Part shown: positions 28,171 through 37,500 of the stretch, one piece after another
Numbering within the stretch: the first letter of the stretch is position 1
How the letters are laid out: the number at the start of each line of letters is the position of its first letter
Source: Kalymmatonema hyalinum WJT4-NPBG1
Lineage (GTDB): Bacteria > Cyanobacteriota > Cyanobacteriia > Cyanobacteriales > Nostocaceae
Reading direction: 5' to 3'
DNA: 64,000 bases
NCBI GenBank assembly: GCA_019359075.1
Contig: JAHHIB010000012.1
Coordinates: 1-64,000, forward strand
The notes under the pieces: generated by a model
The model's input: the letters and a program-made list of their open reading frames with translations, nothing else
What the model was told of the DNA's origin: nothing
Database searches by the model: none
Made by a program: the position numbers and the translations under genes

Positions 28171-28695
28171 TCAAGCGACAGTTGCAAAAGCGGCGCTACT
28201 CTCGCTCTTTATCGGCTCACTGGCAGCTTCCAGAGTGGTAGTTGGTGTTGCCGATGCCATCTCACCCAGGTTGATTTTGACGACCTGATGACGATACTCT
28301 TCCGACTTGGGCAAAGTCAGAGTCAGGATACCATCACAGAACTCTGCGCTAGCCCGCTCGTGCTGTACGGGTAAAGGTAGGGGAACAACCCGCTGGAACT
28401 TGCCGTAGGGGAATTCAGAACGGAAGTAGCCTCGATCTTCAGCGCCCTTTGGGTAGCGACGCTCACCTGCAATCGAGACAGCTGAGCGGCTTACGTGGAT
28501 ATCGATGTCGTTGCGATCGATACCAGGAAGTAGAGCACGTAAAAGCAGGTTTTCTGGGGTATCTTGTAACTCAATTGCCGGTACCCAAGTTTGTGAGCGC
28601 TTATTACTTAAGTCTTTGAACTCATCAAACACTTGGTCAATTTGGCGACGAAGGGTTTCCATTGGTTCAATTGGTTGCCAACGCCGGATCATCAT
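28171..28695 (-). CDS. Small heat shock protein Hsp20 (alpha-crystallin family)
   Basis: The 174-residue protein has an alpha-crystallin domain (about 40-145) with RALLPGIDRNDIDIHV and FCDGILTLTLPK. The I-x-I-like tail motif reads VVKINL. A 30-residue Ala/Thr/Glu extension after the motif is longer than in the second Hsp20 of the window. It is an ATP-independent holdase. A perfect CIRCE lies about 273 bases upstream, so HrcA control is likely. Confidence 0.95.
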   Translation of the reverse strand: MMIRRWQPIEPMETLRRQIDQVFDEFKDLSNKRSQTWVPAIELQDTPENLLLRALLPGIDRNDIDIHVSRSAVSIAGERRYPKGAEDRGYFRSEFPYGKFQRVVPLPLPVQHERASAEFCDGILTLTLPKSEEYRHQVVKINLGEMASATPTTTLEAASEPIKSESSAAFATVA

Positions 28696-28967
28696 AGATT
28701 TCTCACCTCTACAACAATCTTAATTTTCAAGTCAACAATCGGTTTAGCTGGTTTAAAAGTTGATAATTCTACAAGCGCGACAGGATCAGTTGGATACTAA
28801 AAAGTAGGGTTGAAAGCAATCAAGTCGGCACTTCCCGACATCTGTGTCGTGGAAATCGATGCACTTCCTATTTGGAGGAGAGAACCCCACCTCTAATAGC
28901 TGTCTGCTTGAGAAAGTCGTGGAACAAGCATCGGAGCTTGTCATCTCACTTTAGCCAGAGATGTACG

Positions 28968-28994
28968 TTAGCACTCTCTATACCTGAGTGCTAA
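28968..28994. promoter_or_regulatory. CIRCE operator (HrcA binding site)
   Basis: TTAGCACTC, a 9-base spacer, then GAGTGCTAA: a perfect match to the CIRCE consensus. HrcA binds CIRCE to repress heat-shock operons. The site is symmetric and could act on hsp20-groES-groEL (minus) or on the glycosyltransferase gene (plus). The former is the classical target. Confidence 0.95.
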
Positions 28995-29056
28995 TTTAGC
29001 GAAGGAGTCTGGAAAATAGCAACCCACCCTCGTGTGTAGTTTCCCGAACAAAAGTT

Positions 29057-29072
29057 TTTCGGTTCTCCGTAC
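29057..29072 (-). promoter_or_regulatory. K-box-like heat/light element
   Basis: On the minus strand the site reads GTACGG-AGAA-CCGAAA. It matches the cyanobacterial K-box pattern GTTCGG-NNAN-CCNNAC at all but two fixed positions. It lies upstream of the CIRCE relative to hsp20, the order reported for groESL promoters. Confidence 0.4.
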
Positions 29073-29228
29073 TTTTGGGGGATTTTCAAAACTATAAAGT
29101 TTTTCTTAAATTTAACTGTAAGGTTTCATGAAATTCTCTTATAAGAGCTGGTTCAATAGCGGTGAATAGTACCTTACCAGCGTTCTTTTATTTACCTTTT
29201 ACCCTACTTGTAACAGGAGAAACGAGCA

Positions 29229-30299
29229 ATGCGGATTGCCCAAGTAGCCCCTTTGTGGGAGCGAGTCCCACCTCCAGCTTATGGAGGAATTGAACTAGTT
29301 GCCGGATTGGTTACAGATGAGCTGGTTAAGCGCGGACATGAAGTCACCTTGTTTGCTACTGGGGATTCCATTACCCTTGCCAAACTAGAATCCGTTCATC
29401 CCAAGGCTCTGCGTCTAGATACCACTGTCAAGGAATATGAGATCTATGCAATGCTGCAACTGAGTAAGGTTTACGAGCGAGCGTCGGAGTTTGATATCAT
29501 TCACTCCCACATGGGCCATGCAGCTTTGCCTTACGCCAATCTGGTGAAAACGCCCACCGTCCACACGCTTCATGGCGTCTTTACCCCCGACAATGAGAAG
29601 TTATTTATGCACGCCCGCCGTCAGCCGTTCGTAAGTATCTCTGACGCTCAACGGGAACCTAGATTAAACTTGAACTGCGTTGCTACCGTCTACAACGGGA
29701 TTGAGCCGAGCAACTATGAATTTTACTCTCAACCGCAAGACCCCCCTTACTTAGCTTTTCTGGGACGACTGTCTCCTGAGAAAGGACCGCACTTGGCAAT
29801 AGAAATTGCCAAGCGTTCCGGTTGGCGCTTGAAAATGGCGGGTAAGGTGGATGTCGTTGATCGCGACTATTTTGAGCGAGAAATCAAACCTCACATTGAT
29901 GGCAAACAAATTGAGTATTTGGGAGAGGCGAACCATGCTCAAAAATGTGAATTGATGGGCGGTGCAGTGGCAACCTTGTTCCCCATTACCTGGCGCGAAC
30001 CGTTTGGATTGGTGATGATTGAGTCAATGGCAACGGGAACGCCAGTGATTGCAATGGAACTCGGTTCGACACCGGAGGTCATTGTCCACGGGCATACAGG
30101 CTTTTTGTGTCGCACTGTTGATGAGTGTATAGCGGCACTCGATAAAGTGCCTCAGTTGAATCGCTTGGCTTGTCGAGAGCATGTGGTGAAAAACTTCAGC
30201 GTGGAGCGCATGACGGATGGTTACGAAGCAGTTTATCAACAAATAAAGCAAGAGCGTTTTGCACAAAACGGATATGTTCGGAGTTTGATTCAAGTGTAA
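29229..30299 (+). CDS. Glycosyltransferase family 4 protein
   Basis: The 356-residue GT-B enzyme has an N-terminal acceptor half (PPAYGGIELVAG, HSHMGHAALPYA) and a C-terminal donor half (LGRLSPEKGPHLAIEIA). The EPFGLVMIE motif matches the E-x7-E signature of GT4. The donor sugar and acceptor cannot be told from sequence. AGGAG precedes the ATG. It lies divergent from hsp20 and may share the heat-shock regulatory interval. Confidence 0.9.
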   Translation: MRIAQVAPLWERVPPPAYGGIELVAGLVTDELVKRGHEVTLFATGDSITLAKLESVHPKALRLDTTVKEYEIYAMLQLSKVYERASEFDIIHSHMGHAALPYANLVKTPTVHTLHGVFTPDNEKLFMHARRQPFVSISDAQREPRLNLNCVATVYNGIEPSNYEFYSQPQDPPYLAFLGRLSPEKGPHLAIEIAKRSGWRLKMAGKVDVVDRDYFEREIKPHIDGKQIEYLGEANHAQKCELMGGAVATLFPITWREPFGLVMIESMATGTPVIAMELGSTPEVIVHGHTGFLCRTVDECIAALDKVPQLNRLACREHVVKNFSVERMTDGYEAVYQQIKQERFAQNGYVRSLIQV

Positions 30300-30394
30300 T
30301 TGCTAGGTGGAGCCAGATGGTATCCACCTTTTTAATCATCCCAATAGGGAATTGTGGAACCTACCTGCATATGGATTGTTAGCTGGAGGAAAAG

Positions 30395-30823
30395 TTATTC
30401 AGACCGATCCAGGTAGAGTTCCTGAATCAGTTGCATATCCCAATAGGATGCTTCAACCTTATGACCATCTGGATCGCGGACAAAGCAACCATAGTAGGGT
30501 TCGCCATAATCCGGTCTAGGACCAGGAGCACCATCGTCCACGCCTCCAGCCGCTAACGCTGCTTCATAGAACGCATGAACTGATTCTTTGGTTGGAGCAA
30601 CAAAGCCAATATGGGTGCCATTCCCGACTGTTGCGGGTTGACCATCAATTGGTGTTTGTACCCAAAATTCTGGATACTGCTTCCCATAGGCAACGGCACC
30701 GGGATGCTCCATAATCCTCTTGCAGCCTAGCGTTGGCAGAACTTTGTCGTAGAATGCGATCGCTCGTTCAAAGTCATTCGTGCCGATCGAGACGTGTGAG
30801 AGAATGCTGGGATTATCATCCAT
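30395..30823 (-). CDS. VOC (glyoxalase/bleomycin-resistance) family protein
   Basis: From ATG 30823 (GGAGG upstream) the protein has 142 residues; an earlier ATG lies at 30838. It is a single VOC domain: LSHVSIGTNDFERAIAFYDKVL, HIGFVAPTKESVHAFYEAAL, GEPYYGCFVRDPDGHKVEA, with metal-ligand type His and Glu. It could be a glyoxalase-like or dioxygenase-like enzyme; no substrate is assigned. Confidence 0.9.
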   Translation of the reverse strand: MDDNPSILSHVSIGTNDFERAIAFYDKVLPTLGCKRIMEHPGAVAYGKQYPEFWVQTPIDGQPATVGNGTHIGFVAPTKESVHAFYEAALAAGGVDDGAPGPRPDYGEPYYGCFVRDPDGHKVEASYWDMQLIQELYLDRSE

Positions 30824-31097
30824 ACCTAAATCCTCCATCCGCTTCGTTGACTTTTTAGCTAAAAACTTAGCAATTCAACGGCATTATAGCAGTATAAATG
30901 TACTAAAATCACTGAATTTTTGTGACAACGATTCACTAGCAGCAACTCGATTTGTCATCAATACCCTCACTGCCAGTGACCTCATGCTACTGTGAGAAAT
31001 TTACCTGGGGGAGTCCATGTACCCCCACCCTACTCCAGTTCGTTCCGCCCTTGGATGGGGTACTATAGCTCCCCCAGACCCCCATATACGATAGGTT

Positions 31098-31862
31098 TTA
31101 TGATTTTTTGCCAGTAAGATGTTTCCAAGCAGAATCAAAGGCTTTCCTTACGCGATCGCCTGCAAGGTTCAGACTCTGTTGAAAGCTTTCCCACTCCAGA
31201 AGCAAGAACTCTGTCGCTTGTTGCAAGGCGTTTTTGTCGTGCTGTCCAGACGCTTCGAGTTCGTCACGCACTTCCTTTATCTTCACCCGCACGACTTCTG
31301 GATTGTCGTGGGGTGAAACCAGAGATTTAAGGCGCGAACTCATCCGGTTCACCAAATTCTTCACCTGCTGGGACTTCTCGCTCAAAAAGCCTTTGAGTCC
31401 CTCTGATTCACTCAGTAGGCGTTTGCTTGTCCCTTCTTTGATGACAATGACTTCCGCTTCGATTGTTTCCACATCTTCAGGGAATAATACCGCTCGTCCA
31501 CCAAAGGGCGTGGCAATGTCACCTCCCAAAATATAAGCAGCAATCTCTCCAGTTTCCCAATCAAAGAGAAAATCATCGACCCAACCGAGGGCATCTGACA
31601 TTGGAGAGCGAACACTCAAGCGGTGCAAGCGACGAAGATTTGTCAATGGCGGCTCTTTGAGTACAGAACTATAGGTCAGGACGGCATCCGGTCCCACCAC
31701 TGATACCTGCTCTAGCGGCGTGTATCCGTGTTTTCCAGCAAAGTAAGTCACCCGTCCTGCGTCATCAATCCAAACTTCTTCAACGGTATTAAAATTGGTG
31801 GCAGTAGAACTATCCATCGCTCTCAAACCTACCACTTGACTGCGACGAACTACACTAATCAT
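31098..31862 (-). CDS. PRC-barrel domain protein
   Basis: The 254-residue protein has two PRC-barrel-like segments (about 5-70, 75-135; MSDALGWVDDFLFDWETGEIAAYILGG) and a charged helical C-terminal half. AGGAGG precedes the ATG. PRC barrels are adaptor or RNA-processing related modules. The neighbours are stress and chaperone genes on the same strand. Confidence 0.85.
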   Translation of the reverse strand: MISVVRRSQVVGLRAMDSSTATNFNTVEEVWIDDAGRVTYFAGKHGYTPLEQVSVVGPDAVLTYSSVLKEPPLTNLRRLHRLSVRSPMSDALGWVDDFLFDWETGEIAAYILGGDIATPFGGRAVLFPEDVETIEAEVIVIKEGTSKRLLSESEGLKGFLSEKSQQVKNLVNRMSSRLKSLVSPHDNPEVVRVKIKEVRDELEASGQHDKNALQQATEFLLLEWESFQQSLNLAGDRVRKAFDSAWKHLTGKKS

Positions 31863-31905
31863 AGTTTTCCTCCTGTAAAGTTTTAGGTGAATGACGGCTT
31901 AAGTT

Positions 31906-32433
31906 TTAAAAGAAGTAATGCTCTCCTCGAAAGGCTTGATATTCAGACGATTCAGCATTGCCGTTAGCCGGGGCAGGATTAGTGAGATTCACACTAGTGA
32001 AATTTCGGAACATCCAAACCCGCACTAACAAAAGCCCAGCCAGAACAACCAAAAAAGCACAAACTCCTAGAAGGCGGTTAATTGGAATATTTAGCACTCC
32101 TTGTAAGATGACTTCGCGCAGTGCAGAAACTAAGGAGACTTCTACTGCTGCTCCCACCGAAATGCGCTGCTCTTGTAGATAGATGATCAAGAGTCGGAAT
32201 AGCTCGACCAATATCAAAATGAATAAGATATCAGAGGTAATGACCTGAAAATTTAGAGGCTTGAGTAGGGAGATATACATCTGTCCTAATCGAATTAACA
32301 TCACGCAAAATAAGCCAAGGCAGAGAGAAATGATAATGAAGTTCTGGAATATTTCCAGATTGCGGACGATGGTGCTTCGCATGAACCAGGATTTCCTTAG
32401 CGTCAGCGTCTTCAGGAAAGATTCAGTTCTCAT
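31906..32433 (-). CDS. PsiE-like phosphate-starvation-inducible membrane protein
   Basis: The protein has up to 175 residues (an internal Met at residue 18 is an alternative start). Four transmembrane helices lie at about 30-55, 66-86, 98-125 and 133-155, in the pattern of PsiE (pfam DUF202-sized, four-helix). RLGQMYISLL and the loop LLIIYLQEQRISVGAAVEVSLVSALREVI fit the family. The function is not known in detail. Confidence 0.8.
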   Translation of the reverse strand: MRTESFLKTLTLRKSWFMRSTIVRNLEIFQNFIIISLCLGLFCVMLIRLGQMYISLLKPLNFQVITSDILFILILVELFRLLIIYLQEQRISVGAAVEVSLVSALREVILQGVLNIPINRLLGVCAFLVVLAGLLLVRVWMFRNFTSVNLTNPAPANGNAESSEYQAFRGEHYFF

Positions 32434-32537
32434 AGCTATAGAACGGCGCTTGGTAGAAGAAAATACTAATTATTTTCCAATTCGATAACTTTTGGAGTAG
32501 CGCGGACATTCCCTCCAAGGGCACTCGTGAGTATTCC

Positions 32538-32843
32538 CTAAAACCTTTGTCGTCGTAAGACTTGCAATTGGGCCCGCAGTTGATTAATTTCCTGTGCCAT
32601 ATCTAATACCATTGCAGCACCTACTAGATTTAGCCCCAAGTCCCGTCGCAAGCGCATAACTTGGACAACACGAGTTAACTCAGAAAGCCGTAGCATTGAT
32701 TCGACTGGCTCAATTAATCCCAAAGCGGCAAATCGCTCCAAGATGGTAATGGAAGTTTGAGTGAGGTGGGCGGCTTGCTCAAACGTGACTAAGCGCTCTC
32801 CATCTCTAGATACCACCACGCGAGACAAACTCATCTGGTTCAT
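32538..32843 (-). CDS. CbpM-like chaperone modulator, MerR-type HTH
   Basis: The 101-residue protein has a MerR/CbpM-like winged helix (VTFEQAAHLTQTSITILERFAALGLIEP) and a C-terminal helical stretch (LVGAAMVLDMAQEINQLRAQ). CbpM binds the J domain of CbpA and inhibits it. The start overlaps the stop of the upstream J-domain-less gene by 4 bases, so the two are translationally coupled. Since that partner lacks a J domain, the modulator may act elsewhere or as a transcription regulator (HspR-like). Confidence 0.8.
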   Translation of the reverse strand: MNQMSLSRVVVSRDGERLVTFEQAAHLTQTSITILERFAALGLIEPVESMLRLSELTRVVQVMRLRRDLGLNLVGAAMVLDMAQEINQLRAQLQVLRRQRF

Positions 32844-33391
32844 AAACGTATCTCCTTCAAACTGCGACGGGGATTAAAGCTGGTAACTTGGCGCAGCTTT
32901 TCATAGCACTCCCGTTCTTTAGCACTCAGCTCCTTGGGAGTCACAATTTTTAACTTGACAATTTGGTCACTGCGCCCTCCTTGAGGATTGCGCCAACCCT
33001 TACCCCGCAGCCGCAAAGATTGTCCGGAATCGACTCCAGGCGGAATCTTCATCGTTACGTTGCTATCTGGGGTAGGAACATTAATTTGTGCTCCCAACAC
33101 GGCTTCTTCCGGGCTAATTGGGACTTCGCAGACAATGTTGTCTCCTTCAAACTGGAAGAAGGGATGGGGCAGCAACTCAATAGTCAGATACAAGTCTCCT
33201 CGCTGCTGGCTAAACGGACTCATGCGTCCTTTGCCCTTGACGCGGATGCGACTGCCTCCTTTGGCTCCTGGGGGAATCCGCACATTGATGGTTTCACCAT
33301 CCAGTTGCAATCGTTTCTGAACGCCGTGGAAGGCTTCAGAGAGGGTGAGTGCGATCGCCTCTGTGGGACGATCATAAGTTAATAAAGCCAT
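32840..33391 (-). CDS. DnaJ/CbpA C-terminal domain protein lacking a J domain
   Basis: The 183-residue protein corresponds to the substrate-binding C-terminal domains of CbpA: LTLSEAFHGVQKRLQLDGETI, VRIPPGAKGGSRIRVKGKG and VPTPDSNVTMKIPPGVDSGQSLRLRGKGW. There is no HPD-bearing J domain, Gly/Phe linker or zinc domain, and no open frame upstream that could supply one. It cannot stimulate DnaK in the usual manner but may still hold clients. It is coupled to the CbpM-like gene. The start codon lies in the arm of a strong hairpin. Confidence 0.88.
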   Translation of the reverse strand: MALLTYDRPTEAIALTLSEAFHGVQKRLQLDGETINVRIPPGAKGGSRIRVKGKGRMSPFSQQRGDLYLTIELLPHPFFQFEGDNIVCEVPISPEEAVLGAQINVPTPDSNVTMKIPPGVDSGQSLRLRGKGWRNPQGGRSDQIVKLKIVTPKELSAKERECYEKLRQVTSFNPRRSLKEIRL

Positions 33392-33438
33392 CGGGTTTCT
33401 GATGGCTTTTGGCGAGTTTTTGAGTCAGAAACCCGATG
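33389..33438 (-). promoter_or_regulatory. 14-bp hairpin covering the start codon of the J-less DnaJ gene
   Basis: Arms 33389-33402 and 33425-33438 are perfect reverse complements (14 bp) with a 22-base loop. On the minus-strand transcript the 3' arm ends with the ATG of the J-less gene, so the initiation site would be paired. Candidate RNA thermometer or translational lock; alternatively an attenuator after hsp20, though no T-run follows. Confidence 0.55.
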
Positions 33439-33510
33439 TTCATTGGCTTGCTTAATGCCAATCACAAGTGAGGAACAGTTGAGGGAATGGCTCCTAACCT
33501 CAACACAAGA

Positions 33511-33948
33511 TTAACCGATATTAACTTTGACGACTTTATTCTTCTCTTGTTCGGCTTTAGGAAGCGTGAGGTTCAAAATACCATTTTTGTATTCAGCTTG
33601 AACATTGGTATTCTGAACTCGTGCGGGTAAAGGAATCACGCGGCGGAAGCTACCGTAGCGGAATTCAGTGCGCTTAATTCCTTTATCTTCCGTCTTTGCT
33701 TGTTCCTTACGTTCGCCGCTAATGGAAACAGCTTCTGCGGAGACTTGTACGTCGATATCCGACGCTTCCATTCCTGGAACTTCTAGTTTCAGGTGGATAG
33801 CATCAGGAGTTTCGTGCATCTCAGCCGCCGGGACAAAGGCTTTGCTAAACCTTTCCCCATTCGTAGTCGTTAAGTTGTCAAACAGACGGTTCATTTCTTG
33901 CTGTAAGCTTTCAATTTCTTGGAAAGGTTGCCAACGAATTAAAGCCAT
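33511..33948 (-). CDS. Small heat shock protein Hsp20, second copy
   Basis: The 145-residue Hsp20 starts MALIRWQPFQEIESLQQEMN. It has a central alpha-crystallin domain with KLEVPGMEASDIDVQV and YKNGILNLTLPK and ends KVVKVNIG. It is closer in length to HspA of cyanobacteria than the copy at 28.2 kb. AAGGAG precedes the ATG. It heads a minus-strand run hsp20, J-less DnaJ, CbpM-like. Confidence 0.96.
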   Translation of the reverse strand: MALIRWQPFQEIESLQQEMNRLFDNLTTTNGERFSKAFVPAAEMHETPDAIHLKLEVPGMEASDIDVQVSAEAVSISGERKEQAKTEDKGIKRTEFRYGSFRRVIPLPARVQNTNVQAEYKNGILNLTLPKAEQEKNKVVKVNIG

Positions 33949-34514
33949 AATCGTTAACTCCTTATTCTGTCAATTTACACTGATGACACCAAGAGGTTTG
34001 AGAGGTTAACTTTGCACACCTCTTCTAATATTTTATTTACGATAACTGGCGGTCAGATTAGGTTCGGTTTTGCACCTCCTCTAAGTCGAGATTCCCCTCA
34101 ACGCATGTTATATCGTGTCCGGTGAAAGACTTATCATTAAGACCGCAGCTTTGCTGGGGGCACCCGAGCAGGGGGAAAGAGGGTTTTCCGGTTTTTGCAC
34201 AGATCCGGGAATTATCACTAATTAACCGGACTTCATATTAGACAAGTTTCGATCAATTTCTGCCATTTCACGTTAGGGCATTTTTGGTAACAAAGCCGAG
34301 GGCTAGAAGCGGCTGGTAAATTTAAAGTCATCCTTTCGACAGAGATACAAGGCGTGTCAGATGTCCTATTGTCTCTCTTAATGAAAATGAGACAAAATAA
34401 TAGTTGCAACAGGGCAACTCAAGATAGCTTCTTTAGTCGGTGCGGCACCGACTTGAGCTATCCCAAGAAAAGTTCGCTGCGAGGTTGGGAGGTTAATTTA
34501 CGGTTGGATAAGTT
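33949..34514. other. Gene-free interval with nested palindrome
   Basis: No gene was accepted in 566 bases between the hsp20 and the giant hybrid kinase. No CIRCE was found. Nested inverted repeats at 34423-34462 are the only clear structure. Confidence 0.6.
34423..34462. promoter_or_regulatory. Nested inverted repeat upstream of the giant hybrid kinase
   Basis: An outer stem GATAGCT/AGCTATC (7 bp) encloses the palindrome GTCGGTGCGGCACCGAC. It ends 52 bases before the kinase ATG, so it could be an operator or a leader hairpin. The motif also resembles dispersed cyanobacterial palindromes. Confidence 0.4.
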
Positions 34515-37500
34515 ATGGGTAACGACAGCTCAACACCCGCTCGAATTCTCCTTGTAGATGATGACGCCCTAATGCGGGACTCACTGAAACTCCTGCTAGG
34601 TGAGCACTATGAGGTGATCGTAGTGGAGGCAGCGGCTGCCCTAAGTGCAATTCAACAGCAGGTTCCCGACCTCATTTTAGCAGATGCCCTGATGCCATTG
34701 GACGCGTTGGCTCTGTTGCAGGCACTTCGGGCTGATCCTCAAACTCAAGAAGTGCCCGTTATCTTGCTGTCTACTCCTGGTGAGGAACAGGCGTGCATTG
34801 AAGGGCTGGAAGCAGGAGCCGATGATTATATCATCAAACCTTTCTCTGAGCGTGAGTTGTTGGCGCGTATTAAAACAAAGCTCAGGATGGCTCGGTTGCA
34901 TCGCACAGCGGCGCATTGTGAGCAGGAGTTGCACATTCAGGCAGAAGCGGCAGAAGCAAACCTAAGCAGTATCCTATCTTGCATTAAAGACCAGTTTTTG
35001 TTCCTAGACCGGGAGTGGCGCTACACTTATGTCAACGATCGCGTGGTAGAAGTTGTTGGTCTGCCCAGAGAAGAACTGTTGGGCAAAAGCATCTGGCAAG
35101 TGTTTCCAGACATAATAAACAGCCAGTTTTACACCCAAGCGCATCGGGCACTAGCAGAGCAAACCGCAGTCCAATTCGAGTACTACTATCCCCGTTTACA
35201 GCGCTGGTTTGAAAACCACATTTACCCTAGCGAAAATGGTGTATCTATTTTAGTTACGGATATTACCGAGCGCCAGCTTGCTGAAATTGCTTTGCGCTCA
35301 AGCGAGGAGTTCAATCGGCAAATTTTTGACAGTATTGCGGACTGCGTGAAAGTTCTCGATACGGACGGGCGATTGCTCATGATGAACACCCCAGGACTAA
35401 GCCTGGTGGAAATTGACGATCTTACTCGCTTGATCGGCTGCCAGTGGCTCGAGTGGTGGGAGGGCGAGTACAGCGAGGCTGCCCACGCTGCGATGGCAAG
35501 TGCCCGAGCAGGAGGCACAGGACGTTTTCAGGGGTCTTGCTGCACCGCAAAGGGGACACCGAAGTGGTGGGATGTGCTCGTCACACCAATCTTAGACGTG
35601 CAGGGCAAGGTCGTGCGTCTGCTTTCTGTTTCACGGGACATCACCGAGCAAAAACGGAATGAGGCGGAATTAGCGGCACTCAAGGAGCAATTGACTACCG
35701 AACTCGCTGACATGACCCGACTGCACTCCTTGAGTACGCAGTTGCTTCAAGACCGGGAACTGGAGCCACTTTTGCAAGAAATTCTGGAAGCGGCGATGCT
35801 CCAGCAGGGAGCCGCGCAAGGCGCGATCGCACTCTTGCAGGCGGATATGGGCAATCTACAAATTTACGACCAGCAGGAACCAAGTCTGAAGATTGTCGCT
35901 CAGTTCGGCTTCAAACAGGAATTTCTCGATTTCTGCAGCGCTACCGCAGAAGAGGCACTGTGCGGCATATCGATGCGAGAACGCCGCCGGGTGATTGTGG
36001 GGGATATACAGACTGATCCGCGTTTTGAGCATCTGCGACTTATTGCCGAAAAAGCCGGGTACCGCGCTGTGCAATCAACACCGCTGTTTGGTCATAGCGG
36101 TGAAATTCTGGGAGTGCTGTCCACCCATTTTCGACATCCGCATCGTCCATCTGAGCGCGAGTTACGCCTGCTCGACTTATACGCGCGGCAAGCAGCACAA
36201 TTGATCGAGCGCAAACAAGCAGAGCAACGTCTGCAAATCTATGTTGATGTTGTCCGCAATACTCAAGTTGGGATTGTGGTTTGGCAACTGGAAAATCTCA
36301 ACGATCCTGGCTCGTTCCGCCTGTTGGTTGGCAATCCCGCTGCATTAAAAGCCACTGGTATCAATTTTGAACAATTAATTGGAACAACAATGGCTGAAAG
36401 TTTTCCCATGCTGCTACAAACGCCACTTGTGCAGCAGTATGCGGAGGTGATTCGTACAGGACTTGCCCTGGATTTAGGAGAAGTTCCGTACAGTGAGGAC
36501 GGCATTACCGCAGGCATTTATAGCTTGAAAGCTTTTCCATTACCAAATCATTGTTTGGGATTGGCGTTTGAGAATATCACAGCGCGAAAACAGACCGAAG
36601 CTCAATTACAACAGAGTCAGCGCTTTGTTGAGCAAATCGCTGAAACCATGCCCGGAGTTTTATTTGTCTATGATTTGATTGAACAGCGAAATATTTACAT
36701 CAATTGTCAGATTACGGACTTGTTGGGTTATACACCTGAGCAAATTCAAGCAATGGGTTCAGATGTTGTTGCAACGCTAACTCACCCAGACGATTTAGCA
36801 GATTTATCCGCTTACTTAGAGGAATTTCATTCAGCGCCAGAGGGGGTAGTTCGCGCAATTGAGTATCGCAATCGCCATGCCAATGGTGAATGGCGTTGGC
36901 TATATATTCAATGTCTTGTATTTAATCGAACGGCAAATGGCATACCCCGCCAAATTTTGGGCGTTGCGATCAACATCACCAAGCGCAAACAAGCTGAACA
37001 AGCTTTGCGGGATGCACACGTGCAGTTAGAATCCGCTTTGGTGGCGGGAGCGGTTTACACGTGGAAGTGGCAAATTCCCGGCGATCGCATCATCGTCAAT
37101 GCAGCCTTTGCTCACTTGTTCGCAGTCGATCCAGTGGGCGCGGCAACAGAAGGGTTGCCGCTTGAGATATTTTTGCGTGCCATCCACGAAGAAGACCGCC
37201 CACACATTGTAGCAGCGATTAAGCGGGCGATTGAGACGGGGGAGGAGTATATTGCTGAGTACCGCGTTCATACTGCCACTGGCGATGAGCGCTGGGTTGT
37301 CGCACGGGGTCGTGTTGAGTATGATGCTGCTGGCAAACCTGTCGCTTTCCCTGGCGCACTTGCAGACATCACTGAGCGCAAACGGGCACAAGAAGATTGC
37401 GATCGCTTCTTTCAACTTTCCCGCGATATGCTGGCAATTCTCAACACGGATGGGTATTTCCTACAGGCAAGTCCGGCTTGGACAGAAACGCTGGGATACA

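Larger units (their letters stand above)
28696..29228. other. Divergent regulatory interval, hsp20 / glycosyltransferase
   Basis: This 533-base gene-free interval holds the CIRCE (28968-28994) and a K-box-like element (29057-29072). It precedes hsp20 on the minus strand and the glycosyltransferase on the plus strand. No ORF was accepted here. Confidence 0.7.
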
